Positions 58,189 through 64,000 of a stretch of 64,000 bases of DNA are shown here, piece by piece. Numbering within the stretch: the first letter of the stretch is position 1; each line of letters starts with the position of its first letter. Both the position numbers and the translations under genes were made by a program. The notes under the pieces are model-generated. The model saw only the letters and a list, made by a program, of their open reading frames with translations. It was not told the DNA's origin and made no database searches. Source of the stretch: Scleroderma bovista (lineage: Eukaryota; Basidiomycota; Agaricomycetes; Boletales; Sclerodermataceae); contig JAYMGJ010000284.1 of the NCBI GenBank assembly GCA_037178675.1, forward strand, positions 1-64,000, written 5' to 3'.

Positions 58189-58758
58189 AGGTGACTGGAT
58201 GATGTGAGAAACCCGGTGCTGCTGCAATGTCGAACGAAGATAACGCTGTCCACGGTGGGTATCCCCGAACAACAAGGATTCTGAGCGAGGGAGGGATTTC
58301 ATTTGTGTCTTAATTTTCTTTGTGAGAACTGTGATCGTGTCTGTGGACTTGGTAGGAATTTGAAGCGCGCGCGCAATTGTGCGCTTGTAAGTGGACATTG
58401 CTACATTGTAAGGACTCTCAAACGTCTTCAGGACAACGCTGTGATTGACTCGGACATGGCCACCACGACTGATAATGACGACTACAAGGTGGAATACATT
58501 GCCTCTGCAACATAACAACAGAATGGTGCAACTACTCACTCTTTCCATCGAGATGGAACACATTGTAATTTGGGCCATATACATAGAAATGAAAAGACCA
58601 TTAGTAATAGATTTGTTCTCCTGAACGTTGTACATATATGTAATCAGCGTAGAATTTATGCATCGCCGTCGAGCAAGGGTTCTACCGACGCAGGCGGCAT
58701 TTCGAGTCGTAAGGTATGAACTATATTACTTTTGACAGCATACAATCGACGCCTAAAC
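58189..58758. other. Intergenic
   Basis: No recognisable gene. It holds the 3' region of the following minus-strand gene; overlapping frames on both strands lack domains. Confidence 0.35.
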
Positions 58759-60672
58759 TCATATCTCAGCAGCTTTCAGTGCCATCTCTAGTGTCTTGCG
58801 AAGGACCTCTCGATCCTCCACTCCAACACTCACCCTCACCAAAGTCGCGTCGACCCCATACTGTGCTGCCCACTCCAACTGCAAAGAATGGCACAAGATC
58901 GTGTACGGACACGACGACGTGAACATCATGCCGACGCCTGGACCTTTGGTAACCTTCAATGCGTCAAAGAACGCCTCAGACGCCCTCATGCTCGTGAACG
59001 TAAGCGAAAACAAGGCTCCGTAACCCCCGTGCTCCGTGCCTGAGGTTCGCCCGTGGGCGATCGACGACGGCAGATTTCGTAGTTATCGCGAGAGACGAAT
59101 TTGGGGTAATACACCTGCTTGATGATATGGCCCCTAATGCCTTCGCTTGGCGCTCTACCTTCGAGCGAGCGAGCGCGGAGGAAGTCACAGATATACTCGG
59201 CGTTAGAATTCGCGATACGCATTCGCTGTAGGAAATTGCGCGAATTGCGTTCCATCACGATGGCGTCCGAGTCAAAGTAGGTGTCTTCGTATCGCGACTC
59301 GAGATGCGATTTGAGTTGGGAATAGTACCGCATGCGGGGGTTGATGACGAGACTTGGGGTCGCGGTGATTAACCGAGAATACAAGGGGATATATGGCGCT
59401 TACCTTCCGCCAAGCACATTCGCATGACCGCTGACAAACTTTGAGAGACTGGTGATAATAATATCAGCGTAAGGTAAGACATCGACGTTGGCGAATGTCC
59501 CGACAGTCTCGTCGATGACAATCACGAAATTGTACTGGTCCGCTAGTGCGCGGAGACGCGGCATGTCCACAGTATGTAGACGGGGATTGGAGGGACATTC
59601 GGTGTACAGGGCGAGTATAGGAGGGGAAGACGGGTTTTCGGCTTGCCTCCTAGCGAGCATGTTATCAAGGTTATCGATATCAGATTGCCGGCCATGGCCA
59701 TAGAATACGGCACCAGGCCCACTCCGTTCGACAATTTTAAGCGTATCAAGATAAGAAAACCTACTCAGAGGGGGTATTGTACGTCACTGTATCCACAATT
59801 AACTTCGGATTACCTACCCGAAGATAACGCTCTTTTCCAGAGGGCGCGCGGCCATCAGGAGCTGGTGGGCATTCCACATCGCCGCCATGCCACTCGGAAA
59901 GAGGAATACATCTTCCTCGGAAATGTTTGACGGTGCAATCGGAGACTCGTCGCGGACGAAAAGGCTAGCTATACGTTGGCGAAGGGCGACTTTCGCGTCT
60001 GAACCTGTGCTCAAACCCTGTGAATCGGAGGCTGATCCGTTGACCCCGGGTAGTGGATTCCCACAAGTGTGCAGAGACTCCGACGGGAACCCAGGGGCTC
60101 CCAGAAGAGACAGGCAGTGTTCGGCGTATCGGGAGGAGATACCAAGTCCACAGTTTTGCCAGAATTGTCTTGCGACGTTGTTTGTAGCTGCACGGAAGAA
60201 TATGATGTAGACCTCCGCAGATGCAGGAGAGTCTGATCCGTGCTCAACGGGTTGGTCTGTCTCGGGGCTCGATGCAACGTCTCCATGGGATCCAATGCAG
60301 AAGTGAACTACTCTGACTTCTGAGGGCTTTCCGAATCGTAATGCCAGAGCATGAATGAATTTCTTGCCGTCCTCTGCAGTCCTTTGAGTAGGGAGTAGAA
60401 GACAACGTTCGCCATCGAACCCGAACTTCTCTTGACAAATATCTGCTAACTGAGACATGGCCTGGCGTCAGCCTTATCAAGACGGTCACCAGGGAGCTGG
60501 CTCAAACCTTTTGAACAATACGATGAATAAGAAAGCGTGGGTGACCCGTCTTCATCGCATCACGAATGGTCGGGTCACTTGAATACTCAACAGTCTCTTG
60601 CCACGTCGAAAGCGATGATAAGATAGTATGTTGGGTGGACATGAGAGGCATGCCTTTAGCAAGAACACTCAT
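58759..60672 (-). CDS. Cystathionine gamma-synthase, PLP-dependent, with a frame break
   Basis: Fungal-type Cys/Met-metabolism PLP enzyme joining an activated homoserine and cysteine to make cystathionine. Exons (minus): 60672..60508, 60449..59818, 59760..59404, 59352..58759. The true start is upstream of the Met at 60458, which lies inside intron 1: exon 1 reads TVEYSSDPTIRDAMKTGHPR then FLIHRIVQK and joins LADICQEKFG. Family features are FLFPSGMAAMWNAH, VIDETVG with the PLP-ring Asp349, and ITSLSKFVSGHANVLGG with Schiff-base Lys373. In the last exon RDNYEICRR and GTEHGGYGALFSLTF lie in different frames, so one base is missing or two are extra near 59040..59075; no plausible intron fits. Length would be about 582 aa, normal for the fungal form. 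Either a recent inactivating change or a sequencing error. Confidence 0.8.
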
Positions 60673-63600
60673 ACTGACTATGTGGACGTTTCTGCCCAGA
60701 TTCTATGGGTTGTCGGACGAAGGAAACAGCGGTACAAGAGTAGGCGGACTGTCGTGTGAGTAGTAGGGTGCCACGAAAGAGGACGCACTATTATGCGCTA
60801 TCTCGCCCCTTTTGTAGGCGACGGTTCGGAACCCGATTCCTTTTGACCACGTTGGGGAAGAGCGGGGAAGCGATATGTAAAGCCCGAGTTCTGCGATCGC
60901 AATCCCCGTAAGTAAACGGAATCCTAATTTGGCCAGTGATCCATATGTGTCTCTCGATTTCTATTTTGCAGTATCAAAAAAACCAACTCCACGGCTCCGA
61001 GTCAGAATCGGGCACAACAGGCTCTGGCCCAGTATGATGCAAACGATACTTGAGGCGCTCTCGCACCATTGGCTGCGCGGCGAATTCGCTCAAAGTTCAT
61101 ACTACGTACTAACGTACTGTTCGTACCGTATCAGATGCAGGCGGCATTGTTAGCGCGTGCATATCGCTTCGGTGGGTCCTCCTGATAGACTTTGGCCAAG
61201 CGTCGGACGGATCTCGAGGTTTTCTTTCGACACTTCGACAAGAAAACTGTCACCGGAGCTCAGTCCGAGGAGGACCTTACGCGCTGTTTCACCACTCTGC
61301 TAGCTTCCACCTGGTGAGAAAGAAGAATGCAGCTACTCAGCTGAGCGGCGAATCCTATATGCAGTATGAATCTATTGTCCATGCCTTGGTCTCCGCGGCC
61401 TGCATTTGGCATCGCAACCGCCTGCGACTGAGTCAGGGAAATTATTTATTTACTTGAGGTGGGACTTTGGAGACGCCAGTACCATGACGCACTCACAGAA
61501 GTTCCAACCGACTCCAATGGAGCAATTCGCCTGCTAGTCACGATGGAGCTGCCAAACTGAGTTCACGCTCGTGAGAGCCTGTAACATATCCGTCTCAGTT
61601 ACCTCCGAAGGTACAAGTCTTCGTTCATACACTTACCTACGTACTGGTCATGAGGAGAGCAAAAGTTCTCACCTGTCTGCATCGGCAAGCTCCGGACCGG
61701 AACACGAACTTTGTTCACACTCGGTAACAACACCACGGTTGAAAGGTAGGATGCGACACGACTGAACGACAATTCCGGAGAGTTCACTGCTTCACCATCG
61801 AGACCTTCAATTCCACGAGCGCCAGGGTCAAATCAGACTCGGTAGGACTCGGGTTGATATTCACCCTATAGGTGGCGTGATCTTTCTCCCTGGCCACTGT
61901 GCAGCGAGAGTCATTGACGTGTACAGCCCGGGAAGAACGTTTATTCTCCTCACGACAGACTTTACCTCTCAGTCTCAGGGTCTACGAATGACCTTCCCTG
62001 CGTGGCAATTCATGGCCTCTACAGCATTGAGGAAGAGCCTAAAACGACCTTGACAGGGGTCACCCACTATGACTAACTGATGCTAGGGGCGATAAGTGAG
62101 TTCAGTCCATTGGCCACATGATGCACGGAATTTTACGTTTAAATGCAGGATAACTTAAGGTTCAGCAGATACAAACAAGTTGGACCTGAGATCTCGGAGC
62201 CTACGTGCCGAATATGTCACATACTGCTGTGAGATCCAGGGGGTCTGTTACACCCCCTGTGAGCTTAAAGCTAAATAAGACCTGTGTACTTCGGGCATAA
62301 GGTAGCGATGGTTTTCGCGACGGTTAGTTGGACCCTTAGATGCGTTGGAAGTTTCAAATGCCCCATATGCCGCAGGTGTGTGAATTTGGTTGACACCTAT
62401 GCTTACCCGTTTTCTCATCAACATGGGCTCTAAACGATTGGCGAGATAAATATCTTTCGACGAGTCGTGGCTATGCACACGCAGTGCTGTTACATAGAGG
62501 CGAAAGTTAAGTTGTGGGGTCCAAGGATGATGTAGCAGGTCACCAAACTAGTGTGCCTCCTATGACTCAACCAACTCGGTTATGTCCTCGACCACGCATT
62601 TCACTCGATTTATGCCCCATCACTTTGATCTATCTAAGTATTGTCGTGAAAACGACACACAATGTTGGAGAACGTGGTAATTCAAAAATAGGAACTCGAA
62701 TGTTCTCTATAGAAGGGATTGCTTTGCAGGTGAGTTGTCGATGATAATGCAAAACCAAATATTGACACAAGCTTGCCAGTGTTGACTCGTCTGCAATATG
62801 AACAGTAGTCTTGGAGAGTTGAAATTCTCTCTGATCCGACTGGTATCATTGGCAATGACAGAAGATGCCGACGAAGGGAATAATTGGGAGGTTATAGAAG
62901 GTTATAGACCAGCTCAGATACAGTATGCGAAAATAAAATATCATTCAATTAATATGGAGAATTCGCTGGCCCAATTGCGAAAGTGGACGTCCTCCATTCA
63001 TAACCTTTTGCCAATCGCTAGGTTGATCGCCAAGGTGTTTTCACGATGCAAGTTCGGGTAATCCGCACCTAGCAAGTAAGTCAGTACCAGTATGTCGAGT
63101 TCGTCACTTGGCAGCGACAAGGGGGACTTTACCGTTTTCTTCCTTGGTAACAACAAATCATTTGGGTTCACGTATTTCTCACCTGAAAAATAAAGTTCTT
63201 CAGAATCAGTCTGTTTCCAGTGATCACTCCGGACCCTGGCCAGATGAACGCATACCGCAATCTCGGCCCAACAGCAAAGCGCTCTCTAAGGAACAGGAAT
63301 ATCAACCCGCGATTATTGAAATATTAGAAAATGAGCTCGGCGGGCCTCGTGAGACCGTGGTGACTGGGACACGTTATCAGGGATGTCCCAATAATAATAA
63401 CCACGTTAGACAATATCGTAGTCCGCAATTTCTTTTTATCTCCGGCCTATGCGGCCACTGCGGTCTTCAACGTGCAAATGCGTGCGAGCACTGCCTAAAA
63501 GTTGTGCCGCCTGTTCGCCAAGAGACACAAGCACAGAAGATGCATGAGGGGGAATATCCTTGCAATAGGTTGCTGGCCATTAACTATCAACTGTTCAGAC

Positions 63601-63735
63601 TGTCCGATGTAACGTAGTCGAAAAATAGATTCAGCACCACTCATGAATATGGTATGGTTATGGTATGTGGATCTAACAGGGGGTGCTCCCCCAAAATGGT
63701 CATTATGTTCGTCCAATACCCCGTCACGAGAGTGC
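60673..63735. other. Long stretch with only weak coding signals
   Basis: No family is recognised. Possible exon remains (plus strand): 61190..61310, reading RRTDLEVFFRHFDKKTVTG and DLTRCFTTLLAS up to a GTGAGA-like donor; 61330..61430, reading SYMQYESIVHALVSAACIWH; and 63108..63617, 169 codons with paired CxxC motifs (LCGHCG and CEHC, about residues 117-133) that could bind zinc. The pieces cannot be joined into a gene model. The frame 62798..63061 (+) has no domain. Confidence 0.35.
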
Positions 63736-64000
63736 TCAGCTCTTCACCACAGGCCCATTATCCCTCGTCCCTGGCGACATTGGCACCGAGGGCGACGTCG
63801 GCGTGCGTAAAGATAGCGAGTCCAGCGTCGGTGACATCGCTGTGTTGATGCTCGACGACGTCGACCGGTTCCGCGATAGGTACGGACGTGGTAACGGCCT
63901 CTGGGGCTGCGGCTCCTCCGTAATGGGCGATCGCGGTGGTTCCTCTGGAAGAGGGGCCACGAAGCCAAGATCCATGGCGAAATCGTCCACGATGCTCCGG
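63736..64000 (-). CDS. C-terminal part of an unidentified protein, cut by the window edge
   Basis: The minus strand is open from the edge (64000) to a TGA at 63736. It reads an acidic start (VDDFAMDLGF), then a Pro/Ser/Arg-rich disordered tail with repeated SP and TP sites (EEPPRSPITEEP, RNRSTSSS, TPTSPSVPMSP). It looks like the phosphorylatable tail of a regulatory protein. The 5' part lies outside the window, so no family can be named. Confidence 0.55.
   Translation of the reverse strand, partial: RSIVDDFAMDLGFVAPLPEEPPRSPITEEPQPQRPLPRPYLSRNRSTSSSINTAMSPTLDSLSLRTPTSPSVPMSPGTRDNGPVVKS

Noticed and set aside
59814..60458. Cystathionine gamma-synthase start at Met 60458
   Set aside because: This ATG lies inside intron 1; the exon at 60672..60508 supplies the conserved N-terminal segment.

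Overview
The window is nuclear DNA of a filamentous basidiomycete, most likely an Agaricomycete and possibly a Rhizoctonia/Ceratobasidium relative. The reasons are genes split by many 48-65 nt GT-AG introns, the fungal gene set (phenylalanine ammonia-lyase, ATG13, nuclear peroxiredoxin, microsomal P450s, AsaB-type oxygenases) and wide gene-poor stretches full of decayed gene fragments. The genus is an inference; no marker was compared.

Layout. 1-14.2 kb: three copies of an APH-fold small-molecule kinase gene. Two are intact (1.9-3.1 and 5.9-7.1 kb, plus strand). The third (12.5-14.2 kb, minus) is dead and carries a 564 bp solo LTR. Fragments of four unrelated genes lie between the intact copies. 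A four-exon gene for a small secreted cysteine-rich protein sits at 8.3-8.8 kb. 15.1-30.5 kb: four intact minus-strand cytochrome P450 genes with the same 11-exon plan, including a 15 nt micro-exon and a GC-AG intron, separated by relics of a second P450 and of a sedolisin protease. 34.3-37.2 kb: phenylalanine ammonia-lyase. 38.0-38.4 kb: another P450 relic. 39.6-44.0 kb: two housekeeping genes, a PrxQ-type peroxiredoxin and ATG13. 44.0-53.3 kb: a roughly 2.4 kb unit repeated four times, each with one AsaB/CmcJ-like oxygenase gene. 54.3-55.6 kb: transaldolase. 56-56.8 kb: GTGGT-type low-complexity DNA. 57.2-58.2 kb: pseudogene of a family I associate with agaricomycete genomes. 58.8-60.7 kb: cystathionine gamma-synthase with one reading-frame break. 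The right edge cuts an unidentified minus-strand gene.

How it fits together. Housekeeping genes (ATG13, transaldolase, peroxiredoxin, cystathionine gamma-synthase) are separated by fast-evolving accessory blocks built by local duplication: three kinases, four P450s, four oxygenases. All P450 and oxygenase copies keep open frames while the spacers decay, so selection probably keeps most of them. P450s, oxygenases, PAL and kinases in one 50 kb stretch could serve secondary metabolism or detoxification, but nothing here proves a shared pathway. No tRNA, rRNA, CRISPR or origin was recognised. Exon models were built by hand from splice consensus and frame continuity, without transcript data.
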